From the NCBI GenBank assembly GCA_900547225.1, contig URFW01000003.1, positions 1 to 64,000 on the forward strand: a DNA stretch of 64,000 nt, read 5' to 3'. The notes under the pieces are model-generated. The model was not told the origin of the DNA. It worked only from the letters and a program-made list of their open reading frames with translations, and ran no database searches. This stretch comes from an uncultured Mycoplasmatota bacterium (GTDB taxonomy: Bacteria > Bacillota_I > Bacilli_A > RF39 > UBA660). The translations under genes and the position numbers were made by a program. Shown in pieces: positions 24,875-32,868 of this stretch (within the stretch, counting starts at the first letter, position 1; each line of letters opens with the position of its first letter).

Positions 24875-25585
24875 TTATGCTAATTTTACTATGTTTAAAT
24901 AAGCACTTGTTCCACTTGTTGGAGTTACTGTTGCGTTAGTGCTAGATTCAAGTGCTAGAGCTATTTCATCACCATTTTGAAGTGTTACAATAATACTTCC
25001 TTGAAGTGATTCATCACTATTAGCAGTTACTTCTTTTGTTATTGTAGAACCTGCTATTTGTGTTGTATTTTTTGTTACGTCAAGTGTTAATGTTGCAGCT
25101 GCATTAGATGAGCCTTGGAATAGATAATCTATTTTATAAGTACCATCAGATGTTATTGTTAATGTATTAGCATTATTACCTGTTATGTTTTTTAATACTC
25201 CTGTTGTTGTAAGAGGTACTACAGTTTGTGTACTTGCTGTTAAGTTTATGGTGTTTTCAGTTGCATCATATTTACTTGCAAATGCATCAAGTGCATTTGA
25301 TGCAGCAGGCCCAGTAGGACCAGTAGGCCCAGTAGGTCCGGTTTCACCTTGTGCACCAGTATTACCTGTTAAACCTTGAATGCCCTGAGGTCCAACAGGC
25401 CCAGTAGGTCCAGTAGGCCCAGTAGGTCCGGTAGGTCCAGTTGCTCCAGTAGGTCCAGCGGGACCTCCTGCAGGCCCAGTAGGCCCCGTTGGCCCTGGAA
25501 TGTATCTTGGACAGCAACATTTGTTTTTTTTCATTTCTAATAAGGCAGCATTTAAAATATTACCTTCATAACATTCATTATTCAT
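24875..25585 (-). CDS. Collagen-like BclA-type protein
   Basis: 236 residues. The N-terminus MNNECYEGNILNAALLEMKKNK and CCCPRY leads into about 60 residues of Gly-X-Y repeats, mostly GPTGPTGP, with one break (GPAGGPAG). The C-terminal 130 residues form a C1q/BclA-like head (STQTVVPLTTTGVLKNITG.., ending SGTSAYLNIVKLA). There is no signal peptide. The N-terminal NILN-A..E..KNK..PRY is shared with the protein at 16715. In Bacillus and Clostridioides such proteins form trimeric hair-like filaments on the exosporium; whether this organism sporulates is not shown here. The tract has much higher G+C than its neighbours because of Gly/Pro codons. Confidence 0.88.
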   Translation of the reverse strand: MNNECYEGNILNAALLEMKKNKCCCPRYIPGPTGPTGPAGGPAGPTGATGPTGPTGPTGPTGPVGPQGIQGLTGNTGAQGETGPTGPTGPTGPAASNALDAFASKYDATENTINLTASTQTVVPLTTTGVLKNITGNNANTLTITSDGTYKIDYLFQGSSNAAATLTLDVTKNTTQIAGSTITKEVTANSDESLQGSIIVTLQNGDEIALALESSTNATVTPTSGTSAYLNIVKLA

Positions 25586-25714
25586 ATCAATTTTCTCCTT
25601 CCAAAGTATAATATGAACTCAAATAAATATTGCTTATTATGTTTGCTTTAGAATGTGTTTTACTTTTCTCATATAAGATGTTATATTAATAATAGATTAT
25701 AGAAGAGGTAGTGT

Positions 25715-26470
25715 ATGAAAAAAGGTAAAAAGATATTCCTAATAATTTTGGCTATAATATTTATAATTATGTTTTTAATAGGTGTTATGGTAGTAAAGGA
25801 CTTAAAAGAAGAAGATAAGTTAAGAGATGATATTTCTAGCATAAATGAACTTATAAATAGTGATAATCCTGATGATAAATTAATTAACAAAAAACTAAAA
25901 ACTTATGTTACAACAGGAGACAACTTATCACTAGAAAAAGCTGTTAAAAGATATTATTTAGATTCTTATGACTTGGTTAAAAAATATAATAATATAGTCA
26001 ATGTAGAAAAAATAAGTAATCTTGTATCAATAAATAATTTTATGTTTGATGGAAAAGATTTTAATATTTCAAAAAATTATATTAATGATATAAATAATAA
26101 CTTAGATGAAGTAGTAAATGAGGTTAGTGAACAATTATCAGATAAAAATAGAAATAAATATTTTGAAAAATATAAATTAGATTCATATTATAAAGATTTA
26201 TATAATGAGCTTACTTTATCATTTGACTACTTTGGTTCAGAAAAGAGTTTTAGAAAAAATGTTAATGAACTAAAAGAACTTGTTGGTTTAATTAGTGATA
26301 CGTTAAATTATTTATCCGATAATAAAAGTCATTGGTTGATATCAAATGATACAATTATTTTTGATTCAAAGGAAAAACTAAGTGAATTTGGAATACTATT
26401 ATCAAAAATAGAGGATAATAATGAGTATATAAATCAAAAAGAAATCACTAAGCAAGATGAAACATTATAG
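25715..26470 (+). CDS. Single-pass membrane protein with extracytoplasmic helical domain
   Basis: 251 residues. A hydrophobic segment at 6-28 (IFLIILAIIFIIMFLIGVMVV) is followed by a long charged, mostly helical domain rich in Asp, Lys, Asn and Leu (for example SEQLSDKNRNKYFEKYKLDSYYKDLYNEL). No cysteine lipobox is present, so it is an anchored protein facing outward. No family recognised. RBS AGAGGTAGTG. Ends at a hairpin terminator. Confidence 0.7.
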   Translation: MKKGKKIFLIILAIIFIIMFLIGVMVVKDLKEEDKLRDDISSINELINSDNPDDKLINKKLKTYVTTGDNLSLEKAVKRYYLDSYDLVKKYNNIVNVEKISNLVSINNFMFDGKDFNISKNYINDINNNLDEVVNEVSEQLSDKNRNKYFEKYKLDSYYKDLYNELTLSFDYFGSEKSFRKNVNELKELVGLISDTLNYLSDNKSHWLISNDTIIFDSKEKLSEFGILLSKIEDNNEYINQKEITKQDETL

Positions 26471-26497
26471 GCATAAATTAATTGGTTTATGTCTTTT
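26469..26497 (+). terminator. Terminator
   Basis: GGCATAAA (26470-26477) pairs with TTTATGTC (26486-26493) with one G-T pair, then TTTT. Confidence 0.65.
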
Positions 26498-26556
26498 CTT
26501 GATATAAAAATAAAATTGTGATATTATCTAGTTGCAATAAAAAGGAATGATTATTA

Positions 26557-27405
26557 ATGAAAGATATTATATTAGATACTTTGTTAGATTCTGTTAAATT
26601 ATTACCATTTTTGTTTATTACATTTTTAATAATGGAGTATATAGAACATAAATTTAGTAAGAAAAGTAAAGAAAAAATTTCTAAAGCAGGAAAATATGGG
26701 CCTGTTGTAGGAAGCTTTTTAGGAGCTATCCCGCAGTGTGGTTTTTCTGTTATGGCAACTAATCTTTATGCTACTAGAATAATAAGTGTTGGAACACTTA
26801 TTTCTATTTACTTATCAACTTCTGATGAGATGCTTCCTATTTTAATATCGGAAAAGGCTGACGTGCTTATAATAATTAAGTTTTTAATTATTAAAATAAT
26901 AATTGGTATGTTATGTGGTGTATTAATAGACTTTATTTTAAGGAAGAAAAAGAATTATAAAAAAGATAAAATTAAAGATTTTTGTGAAGAACATCATTGT
27001 AATTGTTCACATAGTATAATAAAGTCAGCCTTAAAACATACTGTTAGCATAACGTTATTTTTACTTGCTATAACATTTATTTTAAACTTAGGATTTCACT
27101 ACCTAGGTTATGATAAAATAAGTAAATTATTTTTAAAAGATAATTTGTTTGGATCATTTATATCTAGTCTTATTGGCCTTATACCAAATTGCGCATCTAG
27201 TGTTATGTTAACTAAACTTTATTTAGAGGGTGTTATTTCTTTTTATTCTTGCTTAGCTGGACTTCTTACGTCAAGCGGAGTTGCATTACTTTTACTATTT
27301 AAGGTAAATGAAAATAAAAAAGAGAACCTTAAAATATTATTAACCGTTTATTTAATTGGTGCTTTATCAGGTTTTATAATGGAATTGGTATGCTCTTTAT
27401 TTTAA
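26557..27405 (+). CDS. Putative 10-TM heavy-metal/arsenic permease (ArsP_2-like)
   Basis: 282 residues with about eight to ten membrane spans. Two halves carry a duplicated motif: FLGAIPQCGFSVMATNLYATRIISVGTL and LIGLIPNCASSVMLTKLYLEGVIS, each with a conserved Pro-x-Cys. The cytosolic loop between them contains CEEHHCNCSHS, a Cys/His cluster that could bind metal. This pattern fits the ArsP_2 exporter family, proposed to export arsenic or other toxic metals; the substrate is unproven. No metal-responsive regulator lies next to it. RBS AAAGGAATG. Confidence 0.8.
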   Translation: MKDIILDTLLDSVKLLPFLFITFLIMEYIEHKFSKKSKEKISKAGKYGPVVGSFLGAIPQCGFSVMATNLYATRIISVGTLISIYLSTSDEMLPILISEKADVLIIIKFLIIKIIIGMLCGVLIDFILRKKKNYKKDKIKDFCEEHHCNCSHSIIKSALKHTVSITLFLLAITFILNLGFHYLGYDKISKLFLKDNLFGSFISSLIGLIPNCASSVMLTKLYLEGVISFYSCLAGLLTSSGVALLLLFKVNENKKENLKILLTVYLIGALSGFIMELVCSLF

Positions 27406-27429
27406 CTTCTTTATATAAGAAGTTTTTTT
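27404..27429 (+). terminator. Terminator of the permease gene
   Basis: AACTTCTT (27404-27411), 5-nt loop, AAGAAGTT (27417-27424), T run. Confidence 0.88.
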
Positions 27430-27459
27430 ATGTTATAATAACTATAGGAGATGATACAA

Positions 27460-28143
27460 ATGAAATTAGTATTAGTAAGACATGGTCAAAGTGTTTGGAA
27501 TTTAGAAAACAGATTTACTGGATGGACTGATGTTGAATTATCGAATAATGGTATTAAAGAAGCTAAAGAAGCAGGAAAGTTATTAAAAGAAAATGAATTT
27601 ACGTTTGATGTAGCCTACACATCCGTTTTAAAAAGAGCAAATGAAACTCTTAATATAATACTAAAAGAATTAGGAGAAGAAAACATTCCTATACACTATA
27701 GCTGGAAGTTAAACGAAAGGCATTATGGAGCTTTACAAGGGTTAAACAAGGATGATACAAGAAAAAAATATGGAGATGAACAGGTTAAAATATGGAGAAG
27801 AAGTGCATTTGTGAGGCCACCATTGTTAAACGAAGAAGATGATAGGTATCCAGGTATGGATGATAAATATAAAGATTTGAAAAAAAGCGAGTTGCCACTT
27901 GGAGAATGCTTAATGGATACCTTAAAAAGGGTAATTGACTATTATGAAACAGAAATAAAAAAATCATTATTAAGTGGTCAAAATGTTATTATAGCAGCAC
28001 ATGGTAATAGTCTTAGAGCTTTAATTAAGTATTTAGAAGACATATCAGACGATGATATTATGAACGTTGAAATACCAACTGGGAAACCTTATGTTTATGA
28101 ATTAGATGATAATCTTAACATTATAAATAAGTACTATTTATAG
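27460..28143 (+). CDS. gpmA: 2,3-bisphosphoglycerate-dependent phosphoglycerate mutase
   Basis: Glycolytic enzyme converting 3-phosphoglycerate to 2-phosphoglycerate. The phosphohistidine motif VLVRHGQSVWN is at the N-terminus, followed by NRFTGWTDVELS, ERHYGALQGLNK, and the second His in IIAAHGNSLRALIKYLE. Length 228 aa is standard. ATG 27460 follows TAGGAGATGAT; the in-frame ATG 27451 lies within that site. Its product feeds lower glycolysis with the phosphoketolase route further downstream. Confidence 0.96.
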   Translation: MKLVLVRHGQSVWNLENRFTGWTDVELSNNGIKEAKEAGKLLKENEFTFDVAYTSVLKRANETLNIILKELGEENIPIHYSWKLNERHYGALQGLNKDDTRKKYGDEQVKIWRRSAFVRPPLLNEEDDRYPGMDDKYKDLKKSELPLGECLMDTLKRVIDYYETEIKKSLLSGQNVIIAAHGNSLRALIKYLEDISDDDIMNVEIPTGKPYVYELDDNLNIINKYYL

Positions 28144-28146
28144 TAT

Positions 28147-28174
28147 TTGACAAATTACATTTAACTGTTATACT
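28147..28174 (+). promoter_or_regulatory. Promoter of the gene at 28194
   Basis: TTGACA (28147-28152), 16 nt, TATACT (28169-28174), beginning 3 nt after the gpmA stop. Confidence 0.75.
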
Positions 28175-28193
28175 TTAAAAAAGAGGTGGAAAA

Positions 28194-28742
28194 ATGGCTA
28201 ATCGTAAAAAAAGTAGAAATAAAAAAAATAATAATAATAAAAAAAATATTATAATAGTTTTATACATTATATTAATAGTTGTAATTATAATGGTATTATC
28301 TGCGGTACTTACTAAAAGCAAAATTACATGTACTAAAAGCGTAAATGGCGATGTTTCTATAGATAGTAATGCTATATTTTATTTAAAAAAAAATAAAATA
28401 AAATATATTGAAGTTAGTAAAAAAATTTCGGTGAAAGATAATAATTCTATTAATTATTTAGATGCAATTAAAACATCTTTAGAAAATAATTATAAGAAAG
28501 AAGGTATTTCTTATAAAGCTTCAAAGTCTGAAGGCAAGTTAAATGTTAAATTAAAATATATAAAAGAAAAAGAATATATATTAGATAATTTATTTATAGA
28601 AAAATCTAATGATGGAATAAATATTAATTTGCTAAGTGAAGATAAAGAAAATAATTATGGCACTATTGATTTATCTAAAGAATATAGTGAGGAAAAAATA
28701 ATAAAAATATTAAAAAAAGCTGATTATACATGTAAAAAGTGA
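28194..28742 (+). CDS. Membrane-anchored protein, possibly DUF1307-like
   Basis: 182 residues. A Lys/Asn-rich cytosolic start (NRKKSRNKKNNNNKKN), one membrane span (IIIVLYIILIVVIIMVLSAVL), and an outer domain with alternating strands and a Cys at both ends (SKITCTKSVNGDV and KKADYTCKK) that may be joined by a disulfide. The outer fold resembles small DUF1307/lipoprotein-like domains, without certainty. AAAGAGGTGG precedes the ATG. TGA stop. Confidence 0.7.
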   Translation: MANRKKSRNKKNNNNKKNIIIVLYIILIVVIIMVLSAVLTKSKITCTKSVNGDVSIDSNAIFYLKKNKIKYIEVSKKISVKDNNSINYLDAIKTSLENNYKKEGISYKASKSEGKLNVKLKYIKEKEYILDNLFIEKSNDGININLLSEDKENNYGTIDLSKEYSEEKIIKILKKADYTCKK

Positions 28743-28779
28743 AAAAAAGTTAAAAACTCGAAAAAAGTCGAAAAAATGC

Positions 28780-28808
28780 TTGATTTATTGATTAAAATAT
28801 AGTATCTT
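28780..28808 (+). promoter_or_regulatory. Promoter of the candidate small RNA
   Basis: TTGATT (28780-28785), 17 nt, TATCTT (28803-28808). Start expected at about 28813-28815. No open reading frame follows it before the terminator. Confidence 0.65.
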
Positions 28809-28812
28809 ATTA

Positions 28813-28881
28813 GTGGAAGTACTCAATAAGAACTTCCCTTATTGTTTAAAGGACACGGATCTTACCCACTGTGTTCTTTTC
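28813..28881 (+). ncRNA. Candidate structured small RNA with H-type pseudoknot and terminator
   Basis: The transcript of about 69 nt begins AGTGGAAGT. GGAAGT (28815-28820) can pair with ACTTCC (28832-28837) in the loop of the hairpin CAATAAG (28824-28830)/CTTATTG (28838-28844), which makes a perfect 6+7 bp H-type pseudoknot. Then AAAGGACAC (28848-28856) pairs with GTGTTCTTT (28871-28879), with TTTT ending the unit. A further CCACT (28866-28870) is complementary to AGTGG (28812-28816) at the 5' end and would compete with the pseudoknot. I cannot assign it to a known RNA family. Confidence 0.5.
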
Positions 28882-28891
28882 TATTTGAAAA

Positions 28892-28922
28892 AAATCATAC
28901 ATTAACTTGTATGATTTCTTTT
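28892..28922. terminator. Terminator with T runs on both strands
   Basis: AAATCATAC (28892-28900), 8-nt loop, GTATGATTT (28909-28917), CTTTTT on the + strand and a T run on the - strand; probably the terminator of the small - strand ORF at 28902-29006. Confidence 0.75.
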
Positions 28923-29006
28923 TCTTTTATAAACTTTACCTCCTTTTAAATCAATGTTAGACTTCTTTTCTAAAAAGTCAGTTGACGCTTGTTTTAAAAT
29001 TTCCAT
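28902..29006 (-). CDS. Small ORF, 34 residues, basic C-terminus
   Basis: ATG at 29006 starts a frame that begins MEILKQASTDFLEKK, continues SNIDLKGGKVYKRKRNHT and ends in TAA within a terminator hairpin at 28902. AAAAGG lies about 12 nt upstream, a somewhat long spacing. The strongly basic tail suggests nucleic-acid or ribosome contact, or none. The terminator on its 3' end is the main support; I do not recognise it. Confidence 0.4.
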   Translation of the reverse strand: MEILKQASTDFLEKKSNIDLKGGKVYKRKRNHTS

Positions 29007-29099
29007 ACTACTACTTTACCTTTTATACTATTTATAAAATAGAATTGCTATATATTATACGTAATATGTTATAATATTTTTATAGAAAGGAAAATACTT

Positions 29100-29945
29100 A
29101 TGAAAAAGATATTTATAGCATTATTAACACTTATAATTACGGTTTTAATATGTTTATTATCAGTTAGTTTTTGTATTAAAGATATAATAGTTGATACTTT
29201 ATCTAAAGAAGTTGTTTCTTTAGAAATAAAAGAAAAGGTTACAAGTGAAATAAAAAAAGAATATACTGATATAGATTATGATACCTTAAGCAAGGTAGGA
29301 GACTCCATCCAAACTAGTAGTGAGGTATATAATATAACAGATAAGTATTTTGATAACATAATAGAATCTGTTATTAAAGGTGATGATGTAGACGTTCCTA
29401 AAACAAAAGAGGAAATATTAAACTTAATAAATGAAAATGAGGGTATACTAACAAAAAATGGAATAGAAGTTTCTGATTCTAAAAAAGAGGAAATTGCAAG
29501 TGAGCTATCTGATGGTGGAAAATTAGATAAGATATATAAAAACGTTAGAAATAGTGTTAAGAAAAACTTAAGTACTAAGGAAATAGAACTAGTTAAAATG
29601 TATGATAGGATGACTAAACCTTTATTTAGATGGATTATCATAAGTATTATCTTAATTGCAACCATATTAATTGCGTTTTTAAAGAAAACTTATTACAGAT
29701 GGACTCTTAACCTTGGCGTAAGCTTCCTATTATCAGGGATAGTTTTAGCTCTTTTAACTCCTTTAATAACGGATGATTTATCTTATCGTATAACTGAAAA
29801 AGTAATAGGAAAAGCATCTAGTATAAATGTAAATGCTTTAACTAATATTGGATACGGATTTTTAGCTATATGTGCTTTATTAATAATAATTTATGTTATT
29901 GGAAATAAAATAACGGGGTATAAGGAAAGAAAAGAAAATTATTAA
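29100..29945 (+). CDS. Multi-pass membrane protein with large extracytoplasmic loop
   Basis: 281 residues. One span at residues 5-27, then about 135 residues of charged helical sequence outside (SLEIKEKVTSEIKKEYTDIDYD..), then three spans in the last third (WIIISIILIATILIAFL, LGVSFLLSGIVLALLTPLI, IGYGFLAICALLIIIYVIG). A TATAAT box and GAAAGGAAAA precede the ATG. Unrecognised; the layout is like small sensor or regulator subunits. Ends at a terminator shared with the sirtuin gene. Confidence 0.65.
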   Translation: MKKIFIALLTLIITVLICLLSVSFCIKDIIVDTLSKEVVSLEIKEKVTSEIKKEYTDIDYDTLSKVGDSIQTSSEVYNITDKYFDNIIESVIKGDDVDVPKTKEEILNLINENEGILTKNGIEVSDSKKEEIASELSDGGKLDKIYKNVRNSVKKNLSTKEIELVKMYDRMTKPLFRWIIISIILIATILIAFLKKTYYRWTLNLGVSFLLSGIVLALLTPLITDDLSYRITEKVIGKASSINVNALTNIGYGFLAICALLIIIYVIGNKITGYKERKENY

Positions 29946-29948
29946 ACG

Positions 29949-29983
29949 AAAAAGATGCTACAGACTAGTTATAGCATCTTTTA
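29949..29983. terminator. Bidirectional terminator
   Basis: AAAAGATGCTA (29950-29960) and TAGCATCTTTT (29972-29982), between convergent genes. Confidence 0.88.
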
Positions 29984-30692
29984 TTTTTTTAAATACGTTG
30001 CCTAATTTATCATAGATTACTATATCTGCTTTATAATCGCTTTTTGTTTCTTCTTTATTAATTAAGATGATATGTTTTCCATTAAAATAATTAATTAAAG
30101 AAGCTGCCGGGTATACCAAAAGACTAGTTCCTCCAATTATCAACGTGTCAGCTGATTTTATCTCATTTATAGCCTTATCTAATGTTTCATAATCGAGTGG
30201 TTCTTCATACAAAACAACATCAGGTTTGATTATGCCACCACAACTGCATAATGGAATTTCTTTGCTTTCTAAAACGTATTTTAAATCATATTTTTTATGA
30301 CACTTTGTGCATGTATTTGAGTAAACTGTCCCGTGAAGATTTAAAACGTTTTTGGAGTGTGCCATCTCATGTAAACCATCTATATTTTGAGTTATTATAG
30401 AAGATAGTAATCCCTTTTCTTCCATAAGTGCAAGTGTTTTATGAACTACGTTTGGCTTATATCCTGTTGGGTTTAGTTTTTCTTTATAAAACTTGTAGAA
30501 ATATTTTGGATTAGTATAAAAGAAATGATGGGATAAGATTTCTTCTGGAGGAAATGCATATTGTTCACTATATAATCCATCCTTACTTCGAAAGTCCTTA
30601 ATTCCACTTTCTGTTGATACTCCGGCACCACCAAAAAATACCGTTTTTTTAGATCCTTTAATTATCTTTATTGTTTTTTCTATATCATTCAT
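29958..30692 (-). CDS. Sir2-family NAD-dependent protein deacylase
   Basis: Removes acyl groups from lysines using NAD+, with nicotinamide and O-acetyl-ADP-ribose as products. Motifs are complete: VFFGGAGVSTESGIKDFRS for NAD binding, ITQNIDGLHEMA, the catalytic His in LHGTV, and a zinc site made of CTKC and CSC (C-x2-C..C-x-C; SNTCTKCHKKYDL and PLCSCGGIIKP). PDVVLYEE and GTSLLVYPAASL complete the Rossmann fold. The ATG at 30692 is preferred over GTG 30701, which lies in AGGTAGTGAT. About 244 aa, normal for bacterial CobB/SrtN-type enzymes. Confidence 0.95.
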   Translation of the reverse strand: MNDIEKTIKIIKGSKKTVFFGGAGVSTESGIKDFRSKDGLYSEQYAFPPEEILSHHFFYTNPKYFYKFYKEKLNPTGYKPNVVHKTLALMEEKGLLSSIITQNIDGLHEMAHSKNVLNLHGTVYSNTCTKCHKKYDLKYVLESKEIPLCSCGGIIKPDVVLYEEPLDYETLDKAINEIKSADTLIIGGTSLLVYPAASLINYFNGKHIILINKEETKSDYKADIVIYDKLGNVFKKIKDAITSL

Positions 30693-30820
30693 AATTATCA
30701 CTACCTAATTTTATTATATAATTTAATAAATTATAAGTAAAGCGTTTAGATATAAGACAAACACCAGGAAATGTTGGTATAAATGAAATGCATAATTTGA
30801 ATTAATAAATACAAAATTAA

Positions 30821-30849
30821 TTGACTTAAATATTTAAATATGTTAACTT
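30821..30849 (+). promoter_or_regulatory. Promoter of the ABC exporter leader
   Basis: TTGACT (30821-30826), 17 nt, TAACTT (30844-30849). Transcription should start at about 30856, ahead of a leader peptide. Confidence 0.65.
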
Positions 30850-30883
30850 AAATTCAGTAAATAAAGAAAGGTGTATGATTAAT

Positions 30884-30946
30884 ATGAAAATAAGATTTAC
30901 TAACAAATTTATATTATGCAAGGTTAATCACGCACTATTTATGTAA
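30884..30946 (+). CDS. Leader peptide (20 codons) of the ABC exporter attenuator
   Basis: ATG 30884 follows AAAGGTG at 30867-30873 with 10-nt spacing; an ATG at 30875 is too close. The peptide begins MKIRFTNKFILCK and ends VNHALFM, stop at 30944. Its last ten codons include the first arm of a hairpin system that governs a terminator before the exporter gene. Small uORFs of this kind control drug-transport genes such as bmrCD in Bacillus subtilis (leader BmrB). Confidence 0.6.
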   Translation: MKIRFTNKFILCKVNHALFM

Positions 30947-31011
30947 CTTTTTTATAAATATGAGTGTTTGTTTAATCTTGCTTAGAAAAATAAAGCAAGA
31001 TTTTTTCTTGC
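30918..31011 (+). promoter_or_regulatory. Transcription attenuator with mutually exclusive hairpins
   Basis: Segment 1 GCAAGGTTAA (30918-30927, inside the leader ORF) pairs with segment 2 TTAATCTTGC (30972-30981). Segment 2, as AATCTTGC (30974-30981), can instead pair with segment 3 GCAAGATT (30995-31002), which is followed by TTTT and makes an intrinsic terminator. Segment 3 can also pair with TCTTGC (31006-31011). This is a classic antiterminator/terminator choice set by ribosome position on the leader. Which state a stalled ribosome favours cannot be told from sequence. Confidence 0.65.
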
Positions 31012-31033
31012 CTAAAAAGGGAAGGTGATTTTA

Positions 31034-32782
31034 ATGATGGAAAATAAAGATAAGAAAAAAAGTATAAAAGAATTTAAAAATATATATAAACTTATAAAAG
31101 AAGATAAAGGAAAGCTGATATTTGCATTTATTTGTGTGTTCTTAAGCTCTATGCTTTCAATAACAAACGGATGGTTGCAAGGTAAAGTAACTGAAGAAAT
31201 AGTAGCTAAAAACCTAAAAACATCACTTATTTTCTTGCTTATATATTTTATTATAGACATATTATTTAATAACTTTTTAAGTAATATAGGTGTTATGATT
31301 TCAAGCAAGATAGAAGCTAAACTCTCTAAAAAATTAAGTATCATGGTTTATAAAAAATCTCTTAACTTGCCAGCTTATGCTTTTGAGGAAAAAACAAGTG
31401 GTGAGTTAATAAATCGTATAACATCTGATACAGAAACTTTATCAAATACGTTTAATAGTATTATTCAAACTCTTATAAATGCATTTGGATGTTTACTTAT
31501 ATTGATTTATATATTCTTTAATTCAATTGTTGTTGGAATGGAAATAGTTATATTTTTAATAGTTATTTTTGCAATAACAAAAATATTTAATCCTAAGATT
31601 AAAAAAATAAATCAAGAATTAAAGGCTAAAAAAGATGATTATACTGCACTTTCTGCAGAATCTATAAGAGGTATTAGAGAGATTAAAACTTTAGGTATAA
31701 AGAAAAATTTAATAGGTGAAATATCATCTTTAAGAGAGTTGATTTATAAGAAAGATACTGAAGATATAAATTTACACAGAACTTATTCAATTATTATGTG
31801 GGCAATCAAAATATTATTAGAGTCACTTGTATTTGCAACTTGTGTTATTGGTATTTACCTAGGTAAAACATCACTTGGATTTTTTATGGCTATGACTTGG
31901 TATGTTTACAAATTTACTTGGCTAATTGATAATTTAACTAATATGAATAGAATGTATCAAAGATTATTTGTATCAATAAGAAGAATAAATGAGATAATAG
32001 ATAATACGTTATACGAAGATGATAAATTTGGCACTTTATCTTTAAAAAACATAAAGGGTGAGATAAGGTTTGATAACGTATCTTTTGGTTATCCTAATGA
32101 AGATGCTACTTTAAAGGATTTTTCTGTTTCGTTTGCGCCTAATAAGAAGATAGCGGTAGTAGGTAAATCTGGACAAGGTAAGTCAACACTATTTAACTTA
32201 ATAACCAGAATATTTGATGCAACAAGTGGGAATATATACTTAGATGATGTTAATTTAAAAGATTTAAGTGAAGAGTCCTTAAGAAGAAACATATCTATAA
32301 TAAGACAAGAACCATTTTTATTTAATAGAACTATTAAAGAAAATTTTACAATTGTTAAGCCTGATATTACGCTAAAGGAAATAAAAAAATATTGTAAGAT
32401 GGCATACTTAGATGATTATATTGAAAGTCTTCCTGATAAATATGATACTAAGTTAGGTGAAGGTGGTGTTAACCTATCAGGTGGTCAAAAACAAAGGCTT
32501 TCAATTGCAAGAGCACTTGCTAAAGAAAGTAAAGTAATCTTATTTGATGAAGCGACAAGTGCACTAGATAATGAATCACAAGGCTACATAAAGAAAGTTA
32601 TAGATTCTTTAGTAAAAGATCATACGATAATAATAATTGCACACAGACTATCAACAATAATAGATTCAGATATTATATACGTTGTTGATGATGGAAGGGT
32701 AAGTTGCTTTGGAACGCATGAAAGTCTTTTAAAAACAAGTAAAATATATAAGAGTTTATATGAAAGCGAAGATAAAAATTAA
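31034..32782 (+). CDS. ABC exporter (ATP-binding/permease half-transporter)
   Basis: 583 residues in the type-1 exporter arrangement: a charged N-terminus, six membrane spans (for example LIFAFICVFLSSMLSITNG, SLIFLLIYFIIDILFNNF), then an ATPase domain with Walker A GKSGQGKST, signature LSGGQKQR and Walker B VILFDEATSALD, with an H-loop IIIIAHRLST. It works as a homodimer or with a partner outside the window and probably exports a drug or lipid. The uORF/attenuator before it argues for antibiotic-responsive control. ATG 31034 is preferred over GTG 31025, which lies in GGGAAGGTGAT. Confidence 0.93.
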   Translation: MMENKDKKKSIKEFKNIYKLIKEDKGKLIFAFICVFLSSMLSITNGWLQGKVTEEIVAKNLKTSLIFLLIYFIIDILFNNFLSNIGVMISSKIEAKLSKKLSIMVYKKSLNLPAYAFEEKTSGELINRITSDTETLSNTFNSIIQTLINAFGCLLILIYIFFNSIVVGMEIVIFLIVIFAITKIFNPKIKKINQELKAKKDDYTALSAESIRGIREIKTLGIKKNLIGEISSLRELIYKKDTEDINLHRTYSIIMWAIKILLESLVFATCVIGIYLGKTSLGFFMAMTWYVYKFTWLIDNLTNMNRMYQRLFVSIRRINEIIDNTLYEDDKFGTLSLKNIKGEIRFDNVSFGYPNEDATLKDFSVSFAPNKKIAVVGKSGQGKSTLFNLITRIFDATSGNIYLDDVNLKDLSEESLRRNISIIRQEPFLFNRTIKENFTIVKPDITLKEIKKYCKMAYLDDYIESLPDKYDTKLGEGGVNLSGGQKQRLSIARALAKESKVILFDEATSALDNESQGYIKKVIDSLVKDHTIIIIAHRLSTIIDSDIIYVVDDGRVSCFGTHESLLKTSKIYKSLYESEDKN

Positions 32783-32795
32783 TCTTCGTTTTTTT
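32767..32795 (+). terminator. Terminator of the ABC exporter gene
   Basis: CGAAGAT (32767-32773) and ATCTTCG (32782-32788), T run. Confidence 0.85.
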
Positions 32796-32841
32796 GTATA
32801 TTTACGCTTTATTTTACATAAAATAAAATGTATAAATATTT

Positions 32842-32868
32842 TTAGCACTCTTACTTGACAAGTGCTAA
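32842..32868 (+). promoter_or_regulatory. CIRCE operator upstream of hsp20
   Basis: TTAGCACTC (32842-32850), spacer TTACTTGAC, AAGTGCTAA (32860-32868). All 27 bases equal the clpB site at 657, including the spacer and the same mismatch in the right arm. Confidence 0.95.

Noticed and set aside
28743..29099. 6S, SRP or a known riboswitch RNA
   Set aside because: The size and structure of the 28813-28881 unit do not match 6S (about 190 nt) or SRP RNA, and I could not fit a known riboswitch.
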